A stretch of DNA of 64,000 nucleotides from NCBI GenBank assembly GCA_032622095.1, contig CP136068.1, forward strand, positions 57,372,025 through 57,436,024. Direction: 5' to 3'. The notes under the pieces are model-generated. The model made no database searches and was not told where the DNA came from. It was given only the letters and a program-made list of their open reading frames with translations. Below, piece after piece: positions 31,564-42,469 of this stretch (its first letter is position 1; each line of letters opens with the position of its first letter). The stretch comes from Siphonodentalium dalli. Lineage: Eukaryota; Mollusca; Scaphopoda; Gadilida; Siphonodentaliidae. The position numbers and the translations under genes are program-made.

Positions 31564-34433
31564 CCGTAAACCGGGGTAACTTGAGACACCGGGGTGACTT
31601 GAGACAAAACAGGATGGTGCCATATTTCAGGCACTATAATCATTCTCTATTGTTCTTACATTCAAATAAATCTTATTTATTCTGATGACAGGTATATTTA
31701 TTTGATAATAATCTATAAATAATGAGATGCAATTGAAAAAGAATGGAGCAACTGGTCTGAGAATTTCATTGATTTTTTTTCGCAAAAAATTTACCACTTG
31801 CAACCTTCCACTGCACCGCATACACCATGCGGATTATATGGAGATGAATATGACCAAGACTCCAGAAATATATATCTGATGTGTCAACAGATTGTCATTT
31901 TATGTATGTAGTTACATATTTTATGCTTTCTAAGAAAAACATGATTTTCGACATACTCGGGGTGACTTGAGACAGTCACCCGGATATGACCTATACATGC
32001 TATATATGGCTACATGTGCTATTTAGTTGCTAACTACTACAGTATATCTCACTTAATGCACATGATAAGTTGCACAAGTAAAATTGAATGATAATCTACA
32101 TGTAGCTGACTGACTGCAAGTACTACGATCACATGTTTAGGGTTAGGGCTCATGTTGAATTAGGGTTAGAGCACCCTTTAGGGTCAAAGCCCACCCCCTC
32201 GATCACAGGTTTAGGGTTAGGGCTCATCTTTTATGGGCAAAGCGTATCCCCTCGATCACAGGATTAGGATATAACAGAGATACGAGTCTTGCATTGAGCC
32301 ATGGAGCCATGTATCCATAACGGAGATATGCGTCATGGAGCCATGGGGCCATAAAGCCACGAAGCAACAGCTACACGAATACATACCGGTACATCACCGT
32401 TATGGCGCCATTACATAAACTTTCCTATGGCTCCAAGACTCGTATCTTCATTATGGAGCCATTGCTCTGAGACTCGTGGCTCCCATATGGCTCCATATGT
32501 CCATAAGGAGGAATCAAGTCTTTGAGCCATGGCTCCATAATGAAGATACGAGTCTCTGAGCCATGGAGCCACACGAAAGTATGTCATGGTTCCAAACCTC
32601 GTATCTTCGTTATGGCCCCAAGACTTGTTATGGAGCCATGGCTCCACGACTCGAAGAATTGTGTCTCCGATATGGCTCCATAGCTCCATAACGAGGATAC
32701 AAGTCTTTTAGCCATGGAGCCATGGCTCCATAATGAAGATACGAGTCTAGGAGCCATGGAGCCTAAGTGTATGTCATAGCTCCAAACGAGATCTTCGTTA
32801 TGGAGCCATGGCTCCAAGAATTGTATCTCCGTTATGGAGCCATGGCTCCAAGACTCGTATCTTTGTTATGGAGACATGGCTCCAAGAACCGTATCTCCTT
32901 TATGGAGCCATGGCTCCACGGATACAAGACTCGTATCTTCGTTGTGTACCGTAGCCACGGACCATGGCTCCAAGACTCGTATCTCCGATAACCCTAACCC
33001 TAACCATGTGATTGAGGTGGTGGGCATTGACCCTAAAGGGTGCCCTAACCCAAAAGGAAACCCTAAGCCTTTACCTAGTTCAAGATGAGCCCTAAACCTA
33101 AACCTGTGATCGAGGGGATACGATTTGTCCATAAAGGATGAGCCATAGCCTTTAATCGAGGGATGGAATTTGCCCATAAGGGGTGAATCCAAACCCTAAA
33201 CCTGTGATCGAGGGGATGGGATTTGACCCTAAAGGGTGCCCTAACCCTAAAGCAAACCCTAACTCTTTCACTAGATCAACATGAGCCCTAACCATAAACC
33301 AGTGATCGAGGGGATACGCTTTGCACATAAAGGATGAGCCCCTTTCCCTAAACCTGTGATTGCGGGGTTGGATTTGCCCTTACAGTGTGAGCTCTAAGAG
33401 TCTAACCCTAAACCTGTGATCGAGAGGATACGCTTTGTCCATAAAGGATGAACCCTAACCCTAAACATGTGGTCGAGGGGGTGAGATTTGACCCTAAAGG
33501 GTGCCCTAACGGTTAACCCTAAAGCAAACCATAACCCTTTCACTAGTTCAACATGAGTCCTATATTATAACCCTAAGCCTAAATTATTTGATGTAGCAAT
33601 ATGGAATTCATGAATATTTAAAAGAATGCTACTCCAGACAGAACTTTGACCTGTAGCACTGAATGCACGGAACGGGCTGGATGGATCTAATACGGTAGCG
33701 AATCAGTGATCTCGCTTATTGCAATGATGGGGAAGCGTTCAGACAATAAGTTATACAAATGGTCTATGTCTGTTTGTTGAAGTTGTTATCTGAGCATTTT
33801 CTTTGGCCACTACTCGGCAATGAGTATTCAGTAAAGAAAGTGTTATTAAAAGCCACTTAAGCGCCATCCAGTTTGTTCTTTTATATATTTCTTGAAGTGT
33901 TTATAATAATCCTGAAATAATAGGTAAGGTATACTATTTGTTTTCTAAGATGACAAGTAGTACGAACATGCCGATCCATTAAATTATTGCTGTGCCTATT
34001 TCAGCATCACATGATACAATGGCATTGCATTCTAATATCGACACATGATTATTATTATACAGCCTGGATAGTGGAGAATAGCAAATATAGATTGCTAATA
34101 TCTAAATTATAATTCTTATTAAAGTAATCTTTCTCTGTTGCATCATTATCGGTCTGTCCTACTACTGGAGTCAAATTGGGGCAGTGGAACAAGATGTTAT
34201 ATGAGTTTAGGAGGCATCTGTCTCAAGTCACCCCATTGCCGGGGTGACTTGAGACACCCGTTCAGGCCACTATTTTTGCCATATACAATGCTACAACAGG
34301 TTAGAACTATTAGAGATCAATAGCTGAGAGGTTGTTTGAGAAGTGTCAAGTGATGTGGCTAGGGTCCAAAACATTTATTTCAAGTTAGCTTTAAAATACC
34401 CTCAAAACTGTCTCAAGTTACCCCGGTTTACGG
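31564..34433. mobile_element. 2.87 kb mariner-like element with TA duplication and satellite core
   Basis: TA (31562-31563, 34434-34435) flanks 25-bp inverted ends starting CCGTAAACCGGGGTAACTTG. The related phrase GGGGTGACTTGAGACA recurs inside at about 31581, 31960 and 34240 and inverted at about 34211, as repeated subterminal ends. TA targets are the rule for Tc1/mariner. There is no transposase. The interior (32110-33560) is a satellite palindrome described separately. It lies just 3' of MIOS. Confidence 0.75.
32110..33560. repeat. Satellite palindrome: CCCTAA-rich arms around a GAGCCATGGCTCC core
   Basis: The left arm (32130-32275) reads 'gtttagggttagggctcat' and 'ccctcgatcacagg'. The right arm (32985-33560) carries the same words inverted ('gagccctaaaccta', 'cctgtgatcgaggggat', 'gaccctaaagggtgccc') in about 220-bp units. 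Between them (32280-32985) are about fifteen 36-45 bp units of the self-palindromic word GGAGCCATGGCTCC followed by 'aagactcgtatcttcgttat' in both orientations. Perfect CCCTAACCCTAACC occurs only at 32991-33004, so this is telomere-like but not a telomere. Short open frames here are repeat read-through. Confidence 0.8.
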
Positions 34434-34941
34434 TACCAAGATCTTCTCTAAGATATAACTTTTTCAAAATCCATGATATCATATCTGAAGATCATGAGAG
34501 GAGACTTAATTTTTCAGAAATTTTCATGTAGAAAGACAACCACCCATAAATAATTTTCTATGTTTGAGAATTATCATGTCATGCCTGCTGATCAATAAAA
34601 CTTTGGACTGAGATGAGTTTTAGGTCATAGGTCCATAGCCAAATCTCCAGTTGATCAGGTATCTCTAACATGGCCTATTTCCAGTTGATTGCTTCCTGCT
34701 TGAGTGGACCAGCCTGCATACCAACATTTGTTTTCATTGGGCTGAAATAATTGAGGCTGCTTTATTTTCTTTGTGATATATGGGGGTATGATGTTATATC
34801 ATGCAATTAAAAATTTAACTCAACATTATGAAGCAAATGAAGAATCTTCTCATAGAGCCAAGATAATAAGCTATTTGGTGATTGGATTTTTGTTTGAATT
34901 TATTATTTTAACAGTTCTTGGAACCTAAAGGGACAAATGAA

Positions 34942-35500
34942 CGAGAGGGCGATCACGATCGGCAGATGTTTAACCCATACCTTGGAGATACCGATTAGCT
35001 ATTTTAATAAATCCTTACACCAACCTTTTCATGAGTGCACTAAAGTTTCAACAATTCACACCTAATACTATTGAGGTCACAAGTGGAATCAGACTTACTG
35101 GGCACCTTGCTCACATAAGCACAATAGGAACATGGATGTGGCATTCAATTTCAACCAGATATGTCTTATAGAGTGATAAAGCTAATTAGAGCTATTATAT
35201 ATATAAAATCCATAGTCAGAAAGATGCACCATAGCAGTTAAAGACAAAATAGTTTGAGATATTAAGTAGATAAACATCATAGCAATTCCATTTATTTGCT
35301 TATCACATTGGAATGTGAGACATAACATATTATGTTTTTTTATTATTGTTATTTTTTTATTATGTTTTGTGTTAGCTGCATATTAAAAATTCATGGGATC
35401 ATTTAGATGGGAGAAAATGGTTAATATTTCCCATTAAAAAAACAATCAATACCAGAACAACTATACAAGTGAGGGATGTATAGACCTGGATATAAAATGA
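34942..35500 (-). repeat. Family A-type element end, fragment
   Basis: 'cgagagggcgatcacgatcg' then GCAGATGTTTAACCCATACC (34942-34980) is the inverted 3' terminus seen at 4038-4077. The 'acaagtgagggatgtatagacctggatataaaatga' phrase (35465-35500) matches the degenerate monomers at 52905-52945. The 5' end is not present. Confidence 0.65.
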
Positions 35501-35509
35501 TTGATAAGG

Positions 35510-35815
35510 GACCTTGTCAAATTGCAAGCGGTAAATCCGCCGAGTATTTTTCTCCGCTCTCCGCTAAAAACTCCGCTTTCCGGTCAGGTAAATAGCGTAA
35601 AACACGGCGGAGTTTATCGTGACGTTGAGCGGGGTTATAACGGAGTTTCCAATGGGAGTTTTTATTACGTTCATCGAGTTTTTGGCGGAGTTTCAAGCGG
35701 AGTTTTCTTCCGATGTTCATCGGAGTTTTTGGTCGAGTTTCAACCGGAGTTTTCTTCCAATGTATCCGCTAATGTTTGAGTTTCCCCTAAAACTCCGCTT
35801 AAGTTTATATTAAAT
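35510..35815. repeat. Array of the words CTCCGCTaaAACTCCGC / GCGGAGTTT
   Basis: The left half is rich in 'ctccgc' (35535-35580), the right half in 'cggagttt' (35604-35760), and the end returns to 'aaactccgctt' (35790-35803). Ends of opposite sense, separated by degenerate short words, recall the ends of the Harbinger-like element. Frames read across it are repetitive and not genes. Confidence 0.55.
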
Positions 35816-36998
35816 AGGAAACACGGCAGATTTTGTTTTTGTTTCGTTCAAAGCCCCGGTTGACGGCGTACAATAATTTCATTCTTAATATTGAAAGATG
35901 TAGGCAATTGTATGTGCACACGATTTGGGATTTTGTACATGAGTGTTTTACATGAAATCACCATAGAAAACCAATCTTCGGCCAATCCGTCTGATGATCA
36001 CTGCGATCAATACCCACAATTACAGATTGCGTTCGACTAATTATAGCCGGTAGGGCGTTGTTATTAATATTTACGCCCTGTATCGCCTACGATATATATG
36101 ACAGAGTTCAGCCCCCTGCTACAACAGTCTGACTATTGCCATAGCGTGCATACTCAACTTGTAAGGGAAATATAATAATATTCTGAGAATTTGAAGGTAT
36201 CACTCGATCTTTTTTTGTCAGATATAGGCACATATATGTATAATATACCAGTAAGTACATATGTTTAATAAAGTAATTTATAGTATTATATGATATACAT
36301 ATATATATATGTACCAACATATGTGTGCACACACAACTTGACAAGATTTGCAGTTGACAAGATCAGGTTGTGTCAAAAAATCTCCAATGCGTATATCAAC
36401 TCGCTATTGCGTCACCGTCTAATTATAAAGTAACAGGTGGGGGTTTAAATTTGTTGTGCACGGGAACCCTCCATAACACGTGCTTCGATTCCAACTTGGA
36501 CACGGATTATTGACTTGATCGAGTTGCCCACGCAAATTCCTGTTTGCGCGGATGCCGAAATTGACACCTAACGCTCAAACGTAGTCAAACGTCATGTTAG
36601 TTGCATTGTCATTACGATGTCGTAAAGTTCAAAGATGCTGCCGGTCAGCTGTGACCTTGATGTAACAACGCTACAATAGACTGATACATATATAGTAACG
36701 ACTTGTTACACCGAGTTATCATAATTATATTCTCGTTGCTTGCGGTTAACCAGTCATACAATTCGTGTCACGGCCGCGGTGACAAGGTTACACACATAGG
36801 CTACATGTAAGCTGACACATGAATAATTTCATTACCGAAAATACAGTATAACTATAAATAATTTGTTTATGCCGAATCGTTGAGCTTGTCGAACACGCAA
36901 CAGGTATTAATAGGCCTATATATCAACGAATCTGCATAAATTTGTTCAGCCGATCAGACTGACTAAACAGTGGTGATTATGGAGCTAATTTATTTGGC
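35816..36998. other. No gene recognised
   Basis: AT-rich intergenic DNA with a (TA)n run at 36297-36311. No conserved coding or terminal repeats identified. Confidence 0.4.
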
Positions 36999-37020
36999 GG
37001 GGGGGGGGGGGGGGGGGGGG
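36999..37020 (+). repeat. Poly-G tract
   Basis: An uninterrupted run of about 22 G residues. Confidence 0.9.
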
Positions 37021-37089
37021 TAAATATATACATATATAATATAGACTGAAGAGAGCAAAATATAATATATATTTATGGAATAAAAAAAT

Positions 37090-37290
37090 TCTTATCTGCA
37101 AAATTTTGCCACAGGAAGTTTTAGTGCAACTCTTCGATAGTGACGTCATGGTTGACGTTACTGTTAGAGAAAAACTGTTTACTTGGGGAATCATACCATG
37201 CAGATTTAAAAACAAAATGGGTTATTATATAGCCGTTTCACGTATATCACTACAATTTCGATCAACACAGACTCAGTCTAATTTCACGAT
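37090..37290 (+). repeat. Interspersed repeat, copy 2 (first copy 6840-6998)
   Basis: Shares about 160 bp with 6840-6998, including 'gtgacgtcatggttgacgtt' and 'tcataccatgcaga'. The 62-codon frame 37106-37294 lies wholly within it. Confidence 0.65.
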
Positions 37291-38393
37291 TTAAGTGACT
37301 GGGAGATTTTTCTTTGTGACGTTTACAATTGCATGTGGGATTTCTACTGGGTAATTATTAAATGTTTATTGCGATATCCACTCACAATAGCATGCAAATT
37401 CGAGTTAGGATCTTCAACTACAGTGCAGTGCATTAAGGAACAGATAACTACAGTAAATTTATACCGGTACTGTCTTCCTGCTATTAATAACCCCACATCT
37501 GGAAATTATATAGTGTAATACTCGTTTTGTTTGTTTGATTTGAGGGGTTGAGGGCAGCAGCAGCATGTCAATTTTGAAGTACTTCTGAATAAATGTGCCA
37601 AGAATATAACACCTTCAGGAGAAAGTCTTAGTTAAGTAATACCGAACGTACCAAAATCGGACACCCAGTACCGATCACATGTGTAGCTTTGTGTGACCCA
37701 CATTATGTGAGTAGAGGGAGATGCCCTGTAGCAGAAGAGTCCACCGATAGAGGAACCATGTCTTACGCACCGGAAGCTGACATGAGCTAATGATAGGTAG
37801 AGGAATCACTGAACTAAATGGTTTCCCATATGCGACAGTGTTATTCGTTTCGGCCAAATTCACTGAATTGAAGCCTGCAGGCCATACCAGTGATGTTTAC
37901 CCAGCTAGATTAACACCAGTTGATCACGAAATTGCATGAAAAATCATAGGTCATGTGTTTACTTTTTAAAATAAATCCCCAAGTTGTGTACGACAGGGCT
38001 ATCACATAGCCAAATTTGATCTGGAAAAACCCAGACCAACAGCAGCTAGTTAAATAAATTCCCCGCTCATAAAAATCCATTCCCCCATTCATTCACCAGT
38101 TTAAATTATTAAGATATGATGTGCAAATCAAATAAACGCGATGTCATCCTTTAATAACGTGTCGCATGTATCAGGTGAAGGTCATTCTTCAGTTACCTTC
38201 ACCTTTAGCATTCCACTGTGTACTCGCTCCCGACTCTAGAACACATTTAGCTCCCTGATTCCTAGAGCACTCTGCTGTATAGTCAGTTTCTGATATGGTC
38301 ATAAAGAGTAGGAAAATAAAAGATGGCAGAAACCCAAAGAACACATACAAATTTTATGTTATGATTTATGTTTCATAATAAGATTTAATTTAA

Positions 38394-38864
38394 AGGTACT
38401 CAATTCGATCAGAGGGTCCCCATCTCAACATATTCCAACAACAACAATCCGATCAGAGGGTCCTATATTACTATTTCTTTGTCTTTTAGGGTAAAAAATA
38501 TTTGATTCGAGTCGAGGAACCTATCAAACAAAGCTCAGAGTTATTAGATATTGAAATTTGTTATTTTCTCGAGATGAGTACTAATAATTGCCTTCAACTT
38601 CGTAATATGCTCGAGATGTGTACACCAAAACACTATTCAAACAGACAAGGATGGATAACTCTAAAATCAAGTGGTAATAATAACGCAATTTTGACTGTTC
38701 TGGGCCAGAAAGTATTCCCGATAATGAAAAATAATAGATTTCTAAAATCGATATCTAAAAAATCTGAGCTTTGATGGGTGGCTTCCTCGACTCGAATCAA
38801 ATATTTTTGACCCCCGAAGCCATTGAAATAGTAATTGAGAGGAGTTTTATCGGATTGAGTACCT
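38394..38864. mobile_element. 471-bp TTAA-flanked MITE, AGGTACTC ends
   Basis: TTAA at 38390-38393 and 38865-38868. The ends are AGGTACTCAAT and its complement. Longer inner inverted arms ('atatttgattcgagtcgagg' at 38498-38517 and its complement at 38785-38808) also face each other. Overlapping 90- and 83-codon frames on the two strands come from this symmetry. A decayed relative starts at 43257. TTAA targets fit Kolobok or piggyBac families. Confidence 0.75.
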
Positions 38865-38916
38865 TTAAGCTTTGTATGATTCACGTTATGTGAAAAGAAA
38901 TAATCAATAAAGCGAG

Positions 38917-39050
38917 GTCCCCGGTCATTTCTGTAAATTTAGTACCCACGAGGACCCCATGTCGTTACTGTACATTTATTAACCACGAGGTCCCCGGGTC
39001 ATTACTGCACATCCACCACCCACGAGGTCCCCGGGTCATTACTGCACGGG
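38917..39050 (+). repeat. Three-copy minisatellite, CACGAGG(T/A)CCCC
   Basis: About 50-bp units with 'cacgaggtccccgggtcatt' and 'actgcac' at about 38948, 38982 and 39014, the first diverged. Confidence 0.75.
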
Positions 39051-39272
39051 CCATTGTCGCATGGCTTCGTGCAGACACCTAGAATCTCCTAAATGTGCAG
39101 ACACAAATGTGCAAAAAGTAACCCAGAATTTCAAAGACACAAATAAAAAGATCGATTTAGAATTATTAACATGTTATTATTATTATAATAAATTAAATAA
39201 TTATTTGTTTATGATTTACCGAGGTAAATTTCGTAGGAATTTTAATGGGTAGTCCCCCAACATTGAGTTAAA

Positions 39273-39575
39273 TTGTCGCAGAAAAACGATCCTTGGGGTC
39301 TTTACACAGTTTGGAAGATCCTGAGTGTCTTTTGCTTGAAACCATGTGACAAAAACCAATTCAGTGTCACTACTGGTACTGGGACAACAAATAATTCAAA
39401 AGGGAAACAATATCTGAATACATATTTCAGCGCGGGATACATCAATGCCCTGAATGATCGACTCCTTAAGCATAGCAGAATCATGGGCAACTTTTCAGGA
39501 TTTAGTCGGAAATATGGATTGTTGCCATTCATCAGAAAGCTCAGTGAGTATGAAATTCGAAAAATTTACCCATAA
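39273..39575 (+). CDS. Unrecognised 100-codon open frame
   Basis: The frame reads …NTYFSAGYINALNDRLL…IMGNFSGFSRKYG and ends IRKLSEYEIRKIYP. The composition is protein-like (few low-complexity stretches). An in-frame GTGAGT at 39552-39557 (CTCA|gtgagt) could be a splice donor, which would make this an internal exon ending in KLS. No family recognised. The last part was copied in inverted form 290 bp downstream (39811-39879). It may be a transposon fragment or an exon of an unseen gene. Confidence 0.25.
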   Translation: MSQKNDPWGLYTVWKILSVFCLKPCDKNQFSVTTGTGTTNNSKGKQYLNTYFSAGYINALNDRLLKHSRIMGNFSGFSRKYGLLPFIRKLSEYEIRKIYP

Positions 39576-39810
39576 TTGTGTTGTTGTTAAGGAGTCCATT
39601 ATTTAGGGCATCACTAGTTCTAAAAAGACTAATTAAATTTGTCATTTTATTGACAATAAAAGATACTTGTAGTTTAAATTGAACCTAATTATAACTGACA
39701 CTGTCATAGTGTAGCTGAAGGGGTCACTCTTACCAAAAAAGTGCTGAAGGTTACACAGGGTTTGTGATCCGCACGAACACCATTACTTAAATTGTGTTTA
39801 TGAAAGTCTG

Positions 39811-39879
39811 ATATGGGTTGATGCCATTCATCGGAAAGCTCTCGGTGAGAGCTTTCCGATGAATGGCAACAAGCCATAT
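39811..39879. repeat. Near-perfect palindrome with 3-nt loop
   Basis: 21 bp perfect arms (39823-39843 and 39847-39867) around GGT, extending to about 33 bp with three mismatches. The right arm read backwards resembles 39515-39549 ('atatggattgttgccattcatcagaaagctc'), so the palindrome may derive from that stretch. Confidence 0.85.
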
Positions 39880-40004
39880 TTGTTTTGTTTTCAGTACATT
39901 TTAATATTCATTGTCCAGAACGTAAACAATTATTCTGTAACGTTGAAATACCAAATACCAAGCAGACCAAGCTGAAGAAAACTAAGGCGGAAAATGACAC
40001 TTAA

Positions 40005-40484
40005 AGGGGTAGTGTACCCCCAAGATGTTGTTGTTGTTTTCTATAATCCCCGAATCGGAGAATAAGGTAACAACTTTTCCATTCGTTGAAAGTCTGTTGA
40101 GTACGAAGTAGTGTTACGGATGGCAAATTTACCGGAATGCAAAAATACAAATTGTCGTTGTCGAGTAATTTTTGTACAGTTTTCAACCAAAACAAAACGA
40201 TCGTGTGTGCAATGGGTTTACTAATCCAGTATCCCTCAATTATAATTTGATTACGTTTTGTACACGGAAATTCGTATTTTAATTTACGCCATTTTATGGC
40301 TTCAGCCATAAATTCAATTTATATTAAATTATTAACTTTTAAATTATTAAATTTTAAGATAGCCTATTAACCTGAGCGTTTACAGAATACATCTTCGACT
40401 CAAATTACTTATGTTTCTATATAGTATAGATAATAGATCGTTGTTATCACCGGAAATTTATTGAAAATGGCGTACAGTACCCCT
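40005..40484. mobile_element. 480-bp TTAA-flanked MITE, AGGGGTA ends
   Basis: TTAA at 40001-40004 and 40485-40488. Ends AGGGGTAGTGTAC and GTACAGTACCCCT are inverted with one or two mismatches. A 102-codon - strand frame (40309-40001) begins MAEAIKWRKLKYE and runs the length of the element. It has no transposase motif. Confidence 0.75.
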
Positions 40485-40914
40485 TTAAAGCACGTTTTGT
40501 GGTGTATGATGAAGAAATAAACAATAATAATGCAACATGACGTGATTTTATTTGAGTTTTGATGACACAGCGATGATAAACTATAGAAACCAGTGTGGCG
40601 TAAACTATAGAAAACAGTGCGGCGATCGCGAAAACCTCAGCTTGGTGTTTCGTCATTTACAGCTACTGCTTGGTTCATCAGCGATATATAGATGATAATT
40701 AATTTTCGTGAAACATATGGCACTGCGCGATAGAGCCTTTGTTAATGATTAATTACCGATGTACGATCGCGGATTACTCTGGCTTACCGAAAAGATTTCA
40801 GGGGTGTTTTGAGAGTGATATTCAAGCAAGGTTTCACAGAAAGGTTTCATAGAAACCAAAATGATTCAATAAACAAAACCCCGGTGATGATGATTTAACA
40901 TTTGGAATAATCAA

Positions 40915-41125
40915 ACAGGGCCCAAAATTATTGTTCGACAGACTAGAACTTATATACAACAAATGTTTACAACACGGCTACTTCCCCAAATCGTGGAAAT
41001 CCGCTAAAGAGGTTATGATTCAAAAACCAGGCAAAGAGCCAAAGACCACAAAATAGCTACCAATTTTAGACCCATCAGGTTACTTCAATGTTTGGGAAAA
41101 CTTTTCGAACGAATAAACACTTTTT
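40915..41125 (+). pseudogene. Non-LTR RT fragment (fingers region)
   Basis: Reads LELIYNKCLQHGYFPKSWKS and MIQKPGKEPK, then in another frame NFRPIRLLQCLGKLFERIN. This is the segment before RT motif A (W-K-x-A…KPGK…YRPIsLL…GK-x-fE). The break lies near 41050. The fragment ends abruptly. Confidence 0.75.
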
Positions 41126-41139
41126 CAATAAATTTTAAC

Positions 41140-41285
41140 GTGCTTATCGTATGTTTTTGAAGAATTTACGTTTAGTTTCCACGACGATGTCTAGTCCCCA
41201 AACGCATCGAGTGCCCTTTGCATACTGACCTGGTTGTCGGCAAACAAAACGCTATCATCCGCATACAACAAACACGTGATTCTAA
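41140..41285 (-). pseudogene. Non-LTR RT fragment with YADD motif, opposite strand
   Basis: On the - strand it reads ITCLLYADDSVLFADN…ALDAFGD, then a stop, then WKLNVNSSKT. This is the catalytic motif C (YADD) and the following K-x-N-x-x-K-T region of a non-LTR RT. It lies tail-to-tail with the + strand RT fragment just upstream. Confidence 0.75.
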
Positions 41286-41944
41286 TATATATACTCATAT
41301 TATTTGTGTGAATTGGTCGCCAAGGATGATTCAGTACTCCATTTCAACCAATTTTCTAATATCACTCAATTTCAACAATTAAACAATTTCAATTTTACTC
41401 AATGATGATACGAAACGCTCTTTATTCTGCCATATCAGACATTTGTTTTCAAATTAACTGGTAACAAGAAACGCTCTTTATTTCTACCATATAAGGCAAT
41501 AATAATAAGTCGCATAACTCCCATTTAAATGTGGGTAAATGCGCCGAGAAAACTGACCTCGATTGTAAAATAAGCGCCAAGAAGGCACAGCACTATATAT
41601 GAAGTTTTCGCGATCGCCGCACTGTTTTCTAGTTTTACGCTCGTTATGTCATCAAATATTTTTGACCCCCGCTAGGGTCTAAATGTAGGGTACATAGGAC
41701 CTACGATAGGATGGGCCCATCGTAGGCGAATTTTTAAATTTTGTATCCGAAAACCCCCGTTTCCTTTCACCTGAAAAGATCCAAATAAGTTTCTAGTGAA
41801 GTATATTCACTGGAATTTTATATTAACAAATTGAAATCATTGAATCCCATAAGATATGCCGGCATTGCTTATATGTATAAACAGCGAGTGTGATATGCAT
41901 TTCGAACTTCACCATTTTAATAATAAACCAACTAACTATAGAGG

Positions 41945-42066
41945 GAAACAAGACGATTGGTAACTTGGACGATTGGTACCTGGACGTTTTGTACCCACGG
42001 GACAATCGGTACCAGTCTGGTTTGGACGGTTGGTACCAAGTCAGGGAAGACGATTTGTACCAGATA
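41945..42066 (+). repeat. Degenerate minisatellite, GACGATTGGTACC
   Basis: Six imperfect 15-25 bp units built on GGACGATTGGTACC (41951, 41968, 41984, 42001, 42025, 42049). Two short frames cross it as read-through. Confidence 0.7.
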
Positions 42067-42216
42067 ATTTATTTAATGTTTTACGAATATATATGTATAT
42101 ATTATGGTGGTGTATCAGTAGTTTGACTTACTGTAGACAATTGGACCAACACATCGAACTTCCATATCGACGAATCATTCCGTCGACCCTCCGATCCCAT
42201 CGAACTTTCTATTAGA

Positions 42217-42468
42217 ATGGAGCCAAGTTCGCCAACAGTGACTGACGAGAACGACGACACACCTCCGTTCACTGTGATTGACAGAGGCACGAAGAGAGGA
42301 AAACCCATGTTATTATCATCCGACGGATACAGTTATACGATGAAACGACAGAAAACGGCATCGAAATATTGGTGGTGCTCCCATCATTCTAACAGTGATC
42401 CATGTCGAGCAAGAAATACTTTGAATTCTGTTAAAGTTAAAGATCGTATTCATATATTGATTCCCTGA
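42217..42468 (+). CDS. Orphan FLYWCH-type zinc finger open frame
   Basis: An 83-codon frame beginning MEPSSPTVTDEND, then FTVIDRGTKRGKPMLLSSDG, YSYTMKRQK, YWWCSHHS and PCRAR, then KDRIHILIP and stop. This matches the FLYWCH pattern (F…GkP.L…dGy.Y…..YWrC……C.Ar……H.H). The last His pair is not clearly present, so the finger may be truncated or end in an unseen exon. FLYWCH domains occur in MULE-type transposases and in host factors that descend from them. No MULE transposase is adjacent. Confidence 0.55.
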   Translation: MEPSSPTVTDENDDTPPFTVIDRGTKRGKPMLLSSDGYSYTMKRQKTASKYWWCSHHSNSDPCRARNTLNSVKVKDRIHILIP

Positions 42469-42469
42469 A

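Noticed and set aside
32985-33560. Interstitial telomere or chromosome end
   Set aside because: Only one short perfect CCCTAA run. The rest are words inside a 220-bp unit and occur in both orientations within a transposon.
37106-37294. 62-codon frame
   Set aside because: Falls wholly inside an interspersed repeat also present at 6840-6998, where the frame is not kept.
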